64,000 nt of DNA from Tessaracoccus sp. MC1679 (GTDB lineage Bacteria; Actinomycetota; Actinomycetes; Propionibacteriales; Propionibacteriaceae), in assembly GCF_014164775.1 (NCBI RefSeq), contig NZ_JACJGB010000004.1:248001-312000 (forward strand), in the 5' to 3' direction. The position numbers were made by a program, and so were the translations under genes. The notes below the pieces were generated by a model. That model searched no databases, was not told where the DNA came from, and saw only the letters and a program-made list of their open reading frames with translations. This document shows, piece after piece, positions 53,349 through 63,143 of the stretch (position 1 is the first letter of the stretch; each line of letters opens with the position of its first letter).

Positions 53349-54023
53349 ATGCCACTTCGTTCTCCCCGCTTCGCCGGAGACCCGATCCTCGAAGCGTGTT
53401 ATGCCGGCAACCACCGAATGTTCTTCGGGCAGACCGGCCCGGCTGTGGCCGCCGTCCAGCGGGCGTTGATCGACCTGGGATACCCGATCCCCAGCGGTGC
53501 CACCGGCAACTACTTCCAGGAGACCAGTGACGCCGTCGTGATGTTCAAGCGGGCTCATCTGCTCCAGCCCGACGACCCCGTTGTCGGCAAGGGCACGATG
53601 ACGGCACTGGACAACGACATTGTCGTGTTTGACGCGGCGGTACCTCCGCCCCCGCCGCCCCCGCCGCCGCCTCCGCCCCCACCGCCGCCCCCACCCCCGC
53701 CGCCCCCACCCCCCGTCGTGCGGGACGCGGACGGCAACAGACTCGTCGCGGGAGGCGTCTGGAGCGGCTCGGCCACAGTCTCCCAACTCGGCGGGATGTC
53801 CATGCACTTCCAAGTGCACAACCTGAACCTGCTCGGGGCGTCGGTGAAGATCCACGCGGACAGGACGAACGAGACCAAGAGCGTCCTGCTTCCTCCCCTG
53901 GGTTCGGCCGACATCACGTTCCAGCAGTTCGCTGCCGAACCCATGGGCTGGACGTTCTCGATCTCGACCGACAGCGATGCCTTCACGGTGACGTGGCAAC
54001 TGTTCTCCAGTTTCCCCGAGTGA
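53349..54023 (+). CDS. Peptidoglycan-binding-type protein with polyproline linker
   Basis: 224 aa, with AGGAG eight bases before the ATG. Residues about 28-88 fit a PG_binding_1 domain (TGPAVAAVQRALIDLGYPIP and VVMFKRAHLLQPDDPVVGKGTMTALD). A run of 24 prolines (about 99-122) separates it from a beta-rich C-terminal domain (WSGSATVSQLGGMSMHFQVHN and TVTWQLF). No signal peptide is visible, so export would need another route. It is convergent with the large unknown operon that follows, 108 bp away, and may belong to the same system. Confidence 0.75.
   Translation: MPLRSPRFAGDPILEACYAGNHRMFFGQTGPAVAAVQRALIDLGYPIPSGATGNYFQETSDAVVMFKRAHLLQPDDPVVGKGTMTALDNDIVVFDAAVPPPPPPPPPPPPPPPPPPPPPPPPVVRDADGNRLVAGGVWSGSATVSQLGGMSMHFQVHNLNLLGASVKIHADRTNETKSVLLPPLGSADITFQQFAAEPMGWTFSISTDSDAFTVTWQLFSSFPE
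53643..53714 (+). repeat. Polyproline-coding low-complexity tract (24 codons)
   Basis: Twenty-four consecutive proline codons made of CCG, CCC, CCA and CCT in no exact repeat unit. The tract probably encodes a rigid spacer. Such tracts can expand or contract by slippage. Confidence 0.95.
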
Positions 54024-54131
54024 CGAGGGCAGATATGACGCTGCCTGGTAGTGCGGCGCGTGCGCTTGTGGTCAATCTTCAACCGTTCGGCGCGCGCACG
54101 AACCTCCGCCTGGGGGAACGGGCGTGAACGG

Positions 54132-55688
54132 CTAGCGCGGATCCGTGGGGGCGGCTACGTCGAACCGCAATGTCCGGGCGGGCGGTGAGGTGAGGGGGCG
54201 TCGCTGACGCTGGATCCACAGGTGCGGTTCGCCAACCGCGTCACGGACGAGCACCCAGCGCCGTTCCACCTCCAGACCGTCCAGGGGAATGACCGATTCC
54301 ACCAGTCGCCGCCGATCCCCGGTGAGGACGGCGGCCTTGGCGTCCCCGACCGAAACGGCTGGGAAGCGCGACAGGTCGACGAGCCGACGCTGGACGAGTT
54401 CGCGGGGTTGCCCCGGCTCGGACATCGTGTACGGGATCCAATGGGACTCTGTCCCCACCCCCGGGACGTAGTCGTAGGCCTGGCCCGCGGTCTGGTCGGA
54501 CGGCCGGGGCGGGATGAGCGCGCCGCCGCCCTCCGGGGACGTGGGCGACGTGGCCCGCCCGTCCAGGCGACGCTCCACGGCCCACACGAGGTTCGACTCA
54601 TCGTCCACACCGAACTGGACCCGCTCCACCACCTGCCCCTCAAGGGGACGGTCGACCGTCTGCACGAGGACCAGGTCGCCGGACTCCAGGTTGCGGGTGT
54701 GGAACAACCCCCAAGGCAGGACGCCGCCCGCCAGCCACGAGTCCGGCACCGGGACGGCATCGACCGGCGGGTGGAGTCCGTGGGGCCCCGAATGCACCCC
54801 ATCCGGATTTCGCTCGGCCATGTAGACGTCCCCGAACGAGTCGGTCACGGTGAACCGGACGATGCGCAGAATCCGACCCGTGGGTGTAGGGATGGGGACG
54901 TCGAACCACTCGTCGCGGTGCGAGGCGTAGAGGGCGAGCATGATCTGGGTCGCTGTGTGGACGGCGTCCGGCGCCATGGCCGCGAGGTCCGCCTGGGCGT
55001 CCTCGATCTCCCACACGCCGCGTCGGGGCATCCCTGGGTACTCGAGCCTGGCTGGGACCACCCTCCTGAGGATCCCGTCCGGCTCGGCGGGAGGCAGATC
55101 AGCGGGGACGTCGGCGTCCACGGAGTACCAGTCGAGACGTCCCCCACGGTGACGGCGGAGGTGGAGCCGCACACCGTCCGCGAGGAACGCGTCGTCGCGC
55201 TCGTAGATGAGCTCGTCCTCGACCCAGGCCGGCTGCGGGTCGGGTGGGACCTCGGGCAGGATGCCCGGCGCGACGACCAGACCTCCCTTCAACATCTTCA
55301 ACCCGTCCCAGGCCGGATCCACGAGGTCGTACGGTGGCGGGGGGTCGGCGATGACCCATCGCGGGTCGACCCCCAGCCCGAGGTTGGCCGCGATGACGGC
55401 GCCCAGCCGGAGTCGGCGTCCGATCGTCCACCAGTCGTCGATCTCCGACTCGACGAGGACCTCGGGTGGGACGACCTGCAGCGCCTGCCCCGAGTCGGTG
55501 TGGACGATGGCGCGCGCGGTGGTGACGGCCTCGACCTTCACCGGCGTGCTGGCGTTCTCGCCCTGGAACTCACCCAGCTGCCACTGCCTGGTGAGGAACC
55601 ACACCGGGTCATGGACGGTTCCTCTGGTCGCGTCTGCGATCCCGGGAACCGGCAGCGGCTCCAGACGGTCGGCGAAGAAGGTCGGCAT
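54132..55688 (-). CDS. Uncharacterised protein of a large-protein operon (WQLGEFQGE motif)
   Basis: 518 aa from the ATG at 55688, with CAGGAG upstream. The N-terminal block reads DPVWFLTRQWQLGEFQGEN (about 28-46). This is a conserved signature of an unnamed family that, in my recollection, always occurs with very large partner proteins of the kind encoded directly upstream. The rest is beta-rich with many Trp and Asp residues. No membrane segment, signal peptide or catalytic motif. Last gene of the operon, 13 bases after the 1557-aa gene. Function unknown. Confidence 0.7.
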   Translation of the reverse strand: MPTFFADRLEPLPVPGIADATRGTVHDPVWFLTRQWQLGEFQGENASTPVKVEAVTTARAIVHTDSGQALQVVPPEVLVESEIDDWWTIGRRLRLGAVIAANLGLGVDPRWVIADPPPPYDLVDPAWDGLKMLKGGLVVAPGILPEVPPDPQPAWVEDELIYERDDAFLADGVRLHLRRHRGGRLDWYSVDADVPADLPPAEPDGILRRVVPARLEYPGMPRRGVWEIEDAQADLAAMAPDAVHTATQIMLALYASHRDEWFDVPIPTPTGRILRIVRFTVTDSFGDVYMAERNPDGVHSGPHGLHPPVDAVPVPDSWLAGGVLPWGLFHTRNLESGDLVLVQTVDRPLEGQVVERVQFGVDDESNLVWAVERRLDGRATSPTSPEGGGALIPPRPSDQTAGQAYDYVPGVGTESHWIPYTMSEPGQPRELVQRRLVDLSRFPAVSVGDAKAAVLTGDRRRLVESVIPLDGLEVERRWVLVRDAVGEPHLWIQRQRRPLTSPPARTLRFDVAAPTDPR

Positions 55689-55701
55689 GGCTACTCCTGA
55701 C

Positions 55702-58700
55702 CTAGCGGGCGTTGAGGTGGGCGTCGGGGTCGAGGACGGACACCGGCTCGTCCTGCGGAATCCATGTGGTGCGGAGCAGCCCTCCGACCTCGACGAGGTC
55801 GGGCATTCGGGCGCCGCGGGCGACGACGAGTTCGCGCAGCTCAGCCAGCATGACGGCGACGTCGTCGTCGGTGAGGGGCTCGTCGGCGTTCGGGGGCACG
55901 GCGAGCAGGATCGCCTGCGGTGCCCTGGCCCCCGGGGCATTGAACCCGAAGGCGGCGTGGGTGTCGCGCTGCGGCAGAGGCACAATTTCGGAGTACGAAT
56001 CGACGAGTCCGACGGCGACCCTTGCCCCTGACAGGGCGTCGACCTCCCCGAAGGCGGCGACGAACGGTTCGAGCCGGTACCCGAACGGGGTCCGCGTGGC
56101 GGTGTCCGCCGCGCCGGCGGCGATGTCGGACCGGCGCCACGGGTCGGGGTGGCTCGCCCAGGCGAGCAGCGGATCCACCTGTCGGGAGCGGGCGTCCAGC
56201 TGGTGGGCCTCGACTCGAGCGAGGGCCGATCGGACGGGGGCGAGCATCGTCAACCACTCGTCCTCGAAGGTGGATGCTGCGGGATGGAGAGGGGCGAGTC
56301 CGGTCAGGACGTCCCTGTCCCAGCTGGTGAGGATCGGCAGGTTCCCCTGCGGTGCGACCAGGGACGACAACGCCCTGGCCAGTCCCGCCACCCCCTCGGG
56401 GACACCGGCGCGCCGGAGCTCCCGGGCGTCAAGGGGTGAGGCATGGGCGTCCGCGCTCGGGACATTCCAGGGCGCCGGTGCCGCGGCGAGCCGAGCCTCC
56501 AGGCCGGCCGCCATCGCGACCGCGAGCTCCTCCAGAGCAGTGGCCGCCGGCGGCAGTGGTGCACCGACCATCACACCAGCCCAGGTCGCCGAGTCGGCCG
56601 GTGTGGTGCCCGGGGGAACTCCCCACAGCGCGCCGCGGCGGACCGCCGCCCGCTGCTCGGCCTCGGTGGCGCCGACGGCGTCCCGCAGCTGGGCGACGGT
56701 CCGGACCAGATCGTCGTGGACGGCGCCGTAGCGGCTGACGAGCTCGGCGTAGACGGCAGGGGCGACCGTGCCGGCACCGTCGGCGGCGAGGTCCTGCTCG
56801 CTGGCAGGGGCTCCCAGGAGGGCGCACAGCCGCCCCGACCGTGTCACTTCGGGCGGATCGGTCACGACGGCAGCCGGGGCCCCGGCGGCGATCCTGATGA
56901 GGCGCTCGTGGTCTTCGGGTGGGACCTCTGGAGTGGGCCAGCCCAGCGTGGTGGCGTCGAAGACCCCCACCACAGCGTCGAGACGATCGCGGACCGTCCA
57001 CACTGTGGGGGCCGACGAGGGAACGGGCCGAAGCGTGGCACCGTCTGGGACGTGCCCGGCGAAGTACCGCCCCAGGACCTCGGCCACGAGTTCGGGCTCG
57101 GTGCGCCCGGCCAGGTCGCGCGGGGCGAGCCCGAGGCCGGCCGGAGTCGCCATCCCGTCCAGGACGTCGCCGACCCACACTTCCCACGTCCGGTTGTCAT
57201 CGGCGACGAGGTGGACCTGGAAGTCCTCGTCTCCGTCTCCACCAGCCGCATGACGGCCGATCCCCGCCCCGCGCACACCTGCGGCGGTGGCCGCCAGGAG
57301 CCGCAGTTGGTCCGGCGACAGCACGAGCGTGTCAACGGGCGTCAGCCCCAGCTGCGCCAGGGTCACCGACGTCGCGGCGCCGTCCTCGAACCGCACCGAC
57401 CAGGTCCAGTCCGTCCCGAGCTGGGACGCCAGGAAGCCGGCCACCGACGGCTCGGCGAGTCGGGCGCCGCCCTCGCCGGGAGCGGCGACCCGCAACCGAA
57501 CCACCGAGAGCACGGTGCTCCGCAGCTCCCGCCCCGGGGCGGGGGTGCGTGGGAACTCGGGCACCGCCGCGGCCGCGGATCCTGACGCCCCGCGGAGTGC
57601 GGCCGACGCCTTCGCCGGCCGTCCGGACGCCCCATGCAACGCCCCGTCGAGGAGGGCGATGTCGCCCAGGGCGTCCAGACCGGCTCGGACCTCGGCCAGC
57701 TCGCGAACCTGGACGCCCGACAACACCAGCCCGGGGACGACGTCAGGGTCCGCGAGCAGCTCGGCCAGGGCCAGCAACCCCTGGCACGTCTGACGCGGGT
57801 CGGGCCGTTCGGGGTACATGGGGAAGGTGAGCCGCAGCAGCGCGGCCGTATCGTAGGGCGAAGGTGCCTGCGAGGTCACGATTCGCTCGACCTCCCGCCC
57901 GACGATCTCGTACGGGTGGTGCCCGTCGCGAATGTCGTCCACGTACCCGGTCGCGAACCGGACTGCCGCCCCGGTCAGCGCGAGCCCGGACGGGACCTCG
58001 CCGCGCTCGTTGAGCGCCCCGGTGCGCAGATTCTCGCGGAAGTCGTCGCGGACAAGCGTCGCGACCAGGGTTTGCGCCTGGGATGGGGTGTGGAGGAGCC
58101 CTGAATCGGTGGGTCCGGGCAGCCCGTCGAAGGGGCCGCATACCCAGCCGTAGGCTCCGAGCCGCCGGGGGTTGGCCTCGTCGCTCGAGGCTGTCCGGAG
58201 ACGCTTCCACGCCACGGCGGTGATCCAGGGGTCGACCCGCGTGGAGACCGTGTCGAGGACAGCGCCCAATGCGCGCTCGAGGCGGGACACCACGTCCGGC
58301 GCGGCCGTGGACCGCCGGTACTCGGGATAGGAGATGTCCCCCTGCGGGGACGCGAAGCGCGTCCAGCCGTCCGGTTCCGTCGGCCAACTGCCGGGCTTAC
58401 GCCAGTCGTAGGTGTCGTCGCCCGGGTCGAGCAGCAGGGCCACCTGGAGCGCGGCCAGCACGGGGCCCTCACCGCCGAACCCGGGCCCCAGCGCGTCCAG
58501 CAGGTCGCGCCCGTCAGGGTCGGCGAGCCAGGCGTTTCGAGTGAGGCAGGCCTGCAGCAGCAGCCGGACGATCATGGAGTCGGGAACCACTCCCAGCGGA
58601 CGCTCGCCGGGGGCGTCCCGGCCCGCGTCGATATAGAGCTCGCGCGGGTCGAACAGCTGCCCGAGGGTCAGCGGCGCGTTTCCGTGCGGGGTGACGAGAG

Positions 58701-60375
58701 TCCACCCTCGGGCGAGGGCGACCTCGACCAGTGCGGGAAGCGGGACCCTGGACGCGAGGTCGCGCCATCCCCAGTAGGTCCAGTGTGACGGCCGGACGAG
58801 CTGCAGGCCGACGGAGTTCACACCGAAGGACATCTCGACGAACGGGTCGGCGACCTGATCGGGGAGCCCGAACAGCCCCAATTGGGCGTCGCGGAGGTCC
58901 CACGGCCCACCCATCCCGAGCCACGGTGCCACCAACGACCGCGGGGCGCTGCGCCTGCTCCCGAACTCCCTTGACGAGCCGCCACGCAGCAGCAGGTCGG
59001 CGTAGCGGGCCACATCGGCGCCGTGGGTGCTGCCATCGGCCCGCCCGGTGGCGTGGAGCCTTCGGCGCAGGGTCGCGGCGCAGGCCACGAGCGTTTCCAG
59101 CCCCGCAGCGGCCAGGTCGGCCTCCTCGGCGGCCGTCTTCCAGGTGTCCAGGCGGGTGATCGGGAGCAGGGCGTACGGTTCGTCGCCAACCCGCAGCGTC
59201 GGCAGCGGTCCCTCGGGGTTCACGTTCTCCAGAGCCCACCGGGTGAGAGTCGCGACGGTCGGAGGGGTGAGGTCCCATTCGTCGTGGGCGAACGAGCCCC
59301 AGAGCACCGGCCACAGGGCGTGCAGAAGCAGCGGCGCCAGGCCCGTTTCGGGCGGTATCACGGCCCGGGCCTCGGCGAGGGCGTCCACGTCGTGGGCGTC
59401 GACTAGCTCGCGCAGGCTCTGCGGGACGTCGAGGTCGCCGAGCGATCGCTCCCGGCCGATGGGACGGGCGGGGCCGGCGACCGGACGTCCGGTCAGAAAC
59501 CTCCTCAGCACGTCGTCCAGGCCGGTCGTGGCGCCGGCCACCCGACGCATCAGCACCTGCCAGTGGGCCTCGACGTCGGCCGCTCCGTCCGGGACCGGGG
59601 CGCCCTGCGGGTCGGCGCTGCTCGTCGCGGTGGGGTGGCCGTCCACGCTATGGGTGGCGGACCCGATCACGACCTCGGCCAGGGCCCCCGAGTGGACGTG
59701 GTGCTCGAAGAGGACGTCGGGCGTCTCGTCTCCGATCCCCCACACGGTCACGCCGCCGAGGGTGCCGGGCTCCGATCCGTCCGGAAGGTCGAAGATGCCG
59801 CCGAGGCCCACCTCGCGGGCCCGCTCCCAATTGGCGACCCAATGGTCGAAGAAGGCGTCCGGGGAGGACAGGTCGGGCAGGTCGACGAGGGCGGGGATGG
59901 TCGCGTCGGGGTCTTCGGGCAGGCTCCCGACGCGCTGGAGGGCTTCGGCCCCGTCCGCGCCGTAGGTCCACACCCCGACCTGCAGCCGTGCGGGCAGACC
60001 TCGCACCCGGGACGGGTGGTCGGCGGTGTCGTCGGGAGGAAGGGCGATGAAGCGCCCGTCCGCGACGTGGCAGGGGACGGCCATCGCCAACCAGCACGCT
60101 CTGGCCCCGCCGACCGCCCCCGCGAGCCCGGCGAAGGCCGCCCGATGGGCGTCGGTCCCGAACCAGTCTGGGGTGAGGGGTTCGGTCGACGCGAGGGCGG
60201 TCCGGAAGGCGGCGACGGCCCGCAGTTCCTCGTCGCCAACATGGTCGGTGTGGCCGTCGACCGACACGGGTTGGGGGATCACCCGGAGCCGGAGCCGCCA
60301 CCAGGGGACCTCGTCGGGCGGGAGGAAGGTGGTCTCCAGCTGGAGGGGCAGCAGGACCCCGATCTCGTCGGTCAT
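55702..60375 (-). CDS. Very large uncharacterised protein
   Basis: 1557 aa, ATG at 60375 in an ATGA overlap with the gene before. It begins DEIGVLLPLQLETTFLPPDE, then WWRLRLRVIPQPVSVDGH, a start pattern (LLP-x-R/QLETxF … RxxPDxxxVDxH) shared with big proteins of the same unnamed cluster in other bacteria. The remainder is Ala/Leu-rich with alternating helical and beta segments and contains no Walker, nuclease, peptidase or repeat motif that I can identify. No signal peptide. Likely a structural or scaffold protein. Confidence 0.7.
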   Translation of the reverse strand: MTDEIGVLLPLQLETTFLPPDEVPWWRLRLRVIPQPVSVDGHTDHVGDEELRAVAAFRTALASTEPLTPDWFGTDAHRAAFAGLAGAVGGARACWLAMAVPCHVADGRFIALPPDDTADHPSRVRGLPARLQVGVWTYGADGAEALQRVGSLPEDPDATIPALVDLPDLSSPDAFFDHWVANWERAREVGLGGIFDLPDGSEPGTLGGVTVWGIGDETPDVLFEHHVHSGALAEVVIGSATHSVDGHPTATSSADPQGAPVPDGAADVEAHWQVLMRRVAGATTGLDDVLRRFLTGRPVAGPARPIGRERSLGDLDVPQSLRELVDAHDVDALAEARAVIPPETGLAPLLLHALWPVLWGSFAHDEWDLTPPTVATLTRWALENVNPEGPLPTLRVGDEPYALLPITRLDTWKTAAEEADLAAAGLETLVACAATLRRRLHATGRADGSTHGADVARYADLLLRGGSSREFGSRRSAPRSLVAPWLGMGGPWDLRDAQLGLFGLPDQVADPFVEMSFGVNSVGLQLVRPSHWTYWGWRDLASRVPLPALVEVALARGWTLVTPHGNAPLTLGQLFDPRELYIDAGRDAPGERPLGVVPDSMIVRLLLQACLTRNAWLADPDGRDLLDALGPGFGGEGPVLAALQVALLLDPGDDTYDWRKPGSWPTEPDGWTRFASPQGDISYPEYRRSTAAPDVVSRLERALGAVLDTVSTRVDPWITAVAWKRLRTASSDEANPRRLGAYGWVCGPFDGLPGPTDSGLLHTPSQAQTLVATLVRDDFRENLRTGALNERGEVPSGLALTGAAVRFATGYVDDIRDGHHPYEIVGREVERIVTSQAPSPYDTAALLRLTFPMYPERPDPRQTCQGLLALAELLADPDVVPGLVLSGVQVRELAEVRAGLDALGDIALLDGALHGASGRPAKASAALRGASGSAAAAVPEFPRTPAPGRELRSTVLSVVRLRVAAPGEGGARLAEPSVAGFLASQLGTDWTWSVRFEDGAATSVTLAQLGLTPVDTLVLSPDQLRLLAATAAGVRGAGIGRHAAGGDGDEDFQVHLVADDNRTWEVWVGDVLDGMATPAGLGLAPRDLAGRTEPELVAEVLGRYFAGHVPDGATLRPVPSSAPTVWTVRDRLDAVVGVFDATTLGWPTPEVPPEDHERLIRIAAGAPAAVVTDPPEVTRSGRLCALLGAPASEQDLAADGAGTVAPAVYAELVSRYGAVHDDLVRTVAQLRDAVGATEAEQRAAVRRGALWGVPPGTTPADSATWAGVMVGAPLPPAATALEELAVAMAAGLEARLAAAPAPWNVPSADAHASPLDARELRRAGVPEGVAGLARALSSLVAPQGNLPILTSWDRDVLTGLAPLHPAASTFEDEWLTMLAPVRSALARVEAHQLDARSRQVDPLLAWASHPDPWRRSDIAAGAADTATRTPFGYRLEPFVAAFGEVDALSGARVAVGLVDSYSEIVPLPQRDTHAAFGFNAPGARAPQAILLAVPPNADEPLTDDDVAVMLAELRELVVARGARMPDLVEVGGLLRTTWIPQDEPVSVLDPDAHLNAR

Positions 60376-63143
60376 TGCGGGTCCAATCCCATGGCTTCAA
60401 GGGCCTGGCCGTCGAGGGCCACCCGGGTATGCGGATCGAGGAGAGCCTCGGCCACCTGGGCGGCCGACGCCTGCGCGTGTGACAGGTCGTTGCGGAACCG
60501 CTGCTCGGACGGGGGCTCGTCCAGGACGAGGAAGTACCCGTCGAGGTCCTCGGGCGGAATGTCGAACAGGAAGAACACCTGGTCGGGCCCGATCGTCCCG
60601 GAGAAGACGGGCGGGATGTGGGCCCGGGTCGCCGTCCACTGCTCGAAGGTCGTCCCGGGCGGCTGAACAAGCTGAGGCGGCTCCATCAGGACGAGGTCGT
60701 TGAGCTCGTCGTCACCCAGCCGGTTCTGCAGGTACACCAGCGTGCGCGGGTAGCGGCGGAAGAGCGGGGTCGTGAACAGGAGGACCAGCCGTTCTGGCGG
60801 TCCCGGGGTCGCACCGGTGGGGGTGCGGTGGGTACCTAACGCCGACCCGTCCGGCCAGTCTTCGATGGGTGCCACGTCGGGGATGCGGACGCCGGTGCGC
60901 TCGTCGGTCGGGGCGAAGAACATCCGCAACGGGGTGCCCCACCGGTCCACCTGCAGCCCCCGCCAGCGAACCTCGGACAGGAACTGGCTGTTGAGGCCCA
61001 CGAGGAAGGCATCGATGAAGACCGGGTTCGTCCGCAGGGCGATGATCGTGTGGCGGGGGACCGACGCCGCCCCCGGCAGCAGCCAGTCGGGTTCGTAGCG
61101 TCGCAGCAGTGTCCACGTGGGGAAATCCAGCCCCAGCGGGTAGCGCGGTGGGGCGAGCCGGCCCCGCAGGGAGTCAGGCAGCTGGGCATCAAGGCTCCGC
61201 CGCGCCGGCGGGTCGTCCGAGCGTGGATCCACGGCCCGTGAGACGGCATTGCCAAGGCCTGGCAGGGGGACCGGCACCCGGTCGTGTGGGGCGGGGATCC
61301 GCAGCAGGGCGACGAGGCGGGAGCACTCCGACTCGGGATGGACCTGAGGTTCTCCCGCACAGGTGGGCAGGAGGCAGCACAGGACGGCCGTCTGGACCTG
61401 TCCGTAGATGAGGTCAGTTGCGTGGGGCGTCGTCAGGGTCCGGGCGAGGAGGTCGTCCCACGTCCCGGTGCCGGCGAACTCGGCGGCCCACAGCCACACC
61501 CGCTCCCCGCATTCGCCCGTCAGCTCGCCAAGCCCGGCCGCGGCACGGTCCTGCAGCCGGGGCAGTTCGTCCTGGATGAACTCTCTCTGCCACTCGTCGA
61601 TCCGCCGCGGATCCTCCAGGCCGATGAAGGCCCCGATGCGGTGCAAGTAGCGGCTGCGGCCGGCGAGGGCAGCCCGGCGGAGCTTCGCGAGCGCCGTCCA
61701 CAACTCCACGTACAGCCGCTCACCGTCGGGGACGAGGGCCTCCCACAGCCTCGCGGCCGACGGGTCGGGCCCGGAATCCGGTCCCGAGGCCGCGGCCTGG
61801 AGCAGGTCGGTCGCCGACGCGACGGGGGTCTTGTCCAGACGGGAGGTACGGGTGAGGAGTCGTTGGCCGGCCCCGGTGAGCAGGGCCCGGTCCAAGGTGC
61901 GTTCGGGGGTGGACACGGCGTCGGCCACCGTCTGGACCCCGGTGTCGGTGGGCAGCCGTGTGGTCATCGGAGCGAGGATCTGCAGTCGGGCCACCGGATC
62001 CGACGGCAGGGACCTCGCCCACAGCGAACCCGAGGTGGCCAGACCGGAGGCCGTTCGGGCGATGAGCCCGGCGGCATCGGCGAGTGACCCGGACTGGGCG
62101 ACCGCCGCCTGCATGAGCTCGTCCTGCGCTTCCACTCCCGTCCACTGACCGGTGCCGGCGTGGATCCGGACCCGTGCGTCGGCGCGCAACTGCTCGACCC
62201 ACCCGGCCGCTGTGGTTGGAGAGGGAACCCACGGACGTCCGTAGGCGGGCGGACCCAGGAGGTCCGGGGCGCCTGCGGAGGCCAGGACGGCGTTGGCGAC
62301 ATCCCTGGCGAGGTCGGCCTCCCCGTCCACCGCTGGCTGAACCGCCTGGAGGGACTGCAGGGCTCCGCGTACCTCAAGCGGCCCGATGGGGATGTCGGCG
62401 GCGCGGTAGGTGAGGGACGCCTTGCCGAGGTCAGCGGCGGGGGGGATCCGCAACTGGGCAGCCAAGGTCTCGAAGTCCCCGCCCTCGCCGGTGGCGAACG
62501 TCCACCAGGACAGGGCAGGGAGCGGACGTCCGCCGTTGTCGACGACACCTCCGGCCCACAAAGGCGTGCCACGCGGGGTGAACGTCGGGACGAGCACGGC
62601 GATGTATGTCGTCAGCGGCAGCAGCCGGCGCAACGACAGCAGCCGGGAGAACCGGTCGGGCGCCGGAGTTCCGAGATCGTCGTTGGTCTCGCTGTCGGGG
62701 GATTGGACATGGGCCCACCGCCACGACGTCGTGAGGTCGTAGTCGGCGAGCACCGAGGAGGACAGGGTCACCGTCGTTCCCGAGATTCTCACCTCGTCCG
62801 GGGTGCCGACAACCAGCGCCAGCCACGGGCGCAGGGTGTCGCCCTCGGCCCGGCGGGGCGTGTAGCGCCACGGCAGGTCAGGTGCGTGGAAGTCCACGTG
62901 GGTGCACTTGGTCGTCTCCTCGTCGCGGACCCCCGGCGCGGGTGCCCGGTGCCGGATCGCGCGTTCGGTGAGCCGCGCGACATCGGAAGCGTTCCGGAAC
63001 CCGAAGGCGATGTCCGCGCCGGCCGGTTGGGCCGGAACGGCCGAGTCCGTGAGGGTCACCTGGAGGGTGCGTCCCAACCGTCCGTCCTGTTCGGTGGACT
63101 GATGGACAAGCCTCGGTCGGCGCCAGCTGCTGAACCGGGCCAT
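60372..63143 (-). CDS. Large uncharacterised protein
   Basis: 923 aa from the ATG at 63143 (GGAGGGGG ribosome site; a GTG one codon earlier is possible). The C-terminal third has FIDAFLVGLNSQFLSEVRWR, then LVLLFTTPLFRRYPRTLVYL, PPVFSGTIGPDQVFFLFDI and YFLVLDEPPSEQRF. These four blocks are the conserved ones of the family I recall from this cluster (VGLNxEfxxELlWR, LVLLxRGeLLRRYPxT, PVFxGtLxPDxxFFgFdl, WFFVLxExPxEpRF). The start overlaps the preceding stop and its own stop overlaps the next start. Function unknown. Confidence 0.7.
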   Translation of the reverse strand: MARFSSWRRPRLVHQSTEQDGRLGRTLQVTLTDSAVPAQPAGADIAFGFRNASDVARLTERAIRHRAPAPGVRDEETTKCTHVDFHAPDLPWRYTPRRAEGDTLRPWLALVVGTPDEVRISGTTVTLSSSVLADYDLTTSWRWAHVQSPDSETNDDLGTPAPDRFSRLLSLRRLLPLTTYIAVLVPTFTPRGTPLWAGGVVDNGGRPLPALSWWTFATGEGGDFETLAAQLRIPPAADLGKASLTYRAADIPIGPLEVRGALQSLQAVQPAVDGEADLARDVANAVLASAGAPDLLGPPAYGRPWVPSPTTAAGWVEQLRADARVRIHAGTGQWTGVEAQDELMQAAVAQSGSLADAAGLIARTASGLATSGSLWARSLPSDPVARLQILAPMTTRLPTDTGVQTVADAVSTPERTLDRALLTGAGQRLLTRTSRLDKTPVASATDLLQAAASGPDSGPDPSAARLWEALVPDGERLYVELWTALAKLRRAALAGRSRYLHRIGAFIGLEDPRRIDEWQREFIQDELPRLQDRAAAGLGELTGECGERVWLWAAEFAGTGTWDDLLARTLTTPHATDLIYGQVQTAVLCCLLPTCAGEPQVHPESECSRLVALLRIPAPHDRVPVPLPGLGNAVSRAVDPRSDDPPARRSLDAQLPDSLRGRLAPPRYPLGLDFPTWTLLRRYEPDWLLPGAASVPRHTIIALRTNPVFIDAFLVGLNSQFLSEVRWRGLQVDRWGTPLRMFFAPTDERTGVRIPDVAPIEDWPDGSALGTHRTPTGATPGPPERLVLLFTTPLFRRYPRTLVYLQNRLGDDELNDLVLMEPPQLVQPPGTTFEQWTATRAHIPPVFSGTIGPDQVFFLFDIPPEDLDGYFLVLDEPPSEQRFRNDLSHAQASAAQVAEALLDPHTRVALDGQALEAMGLDPQ

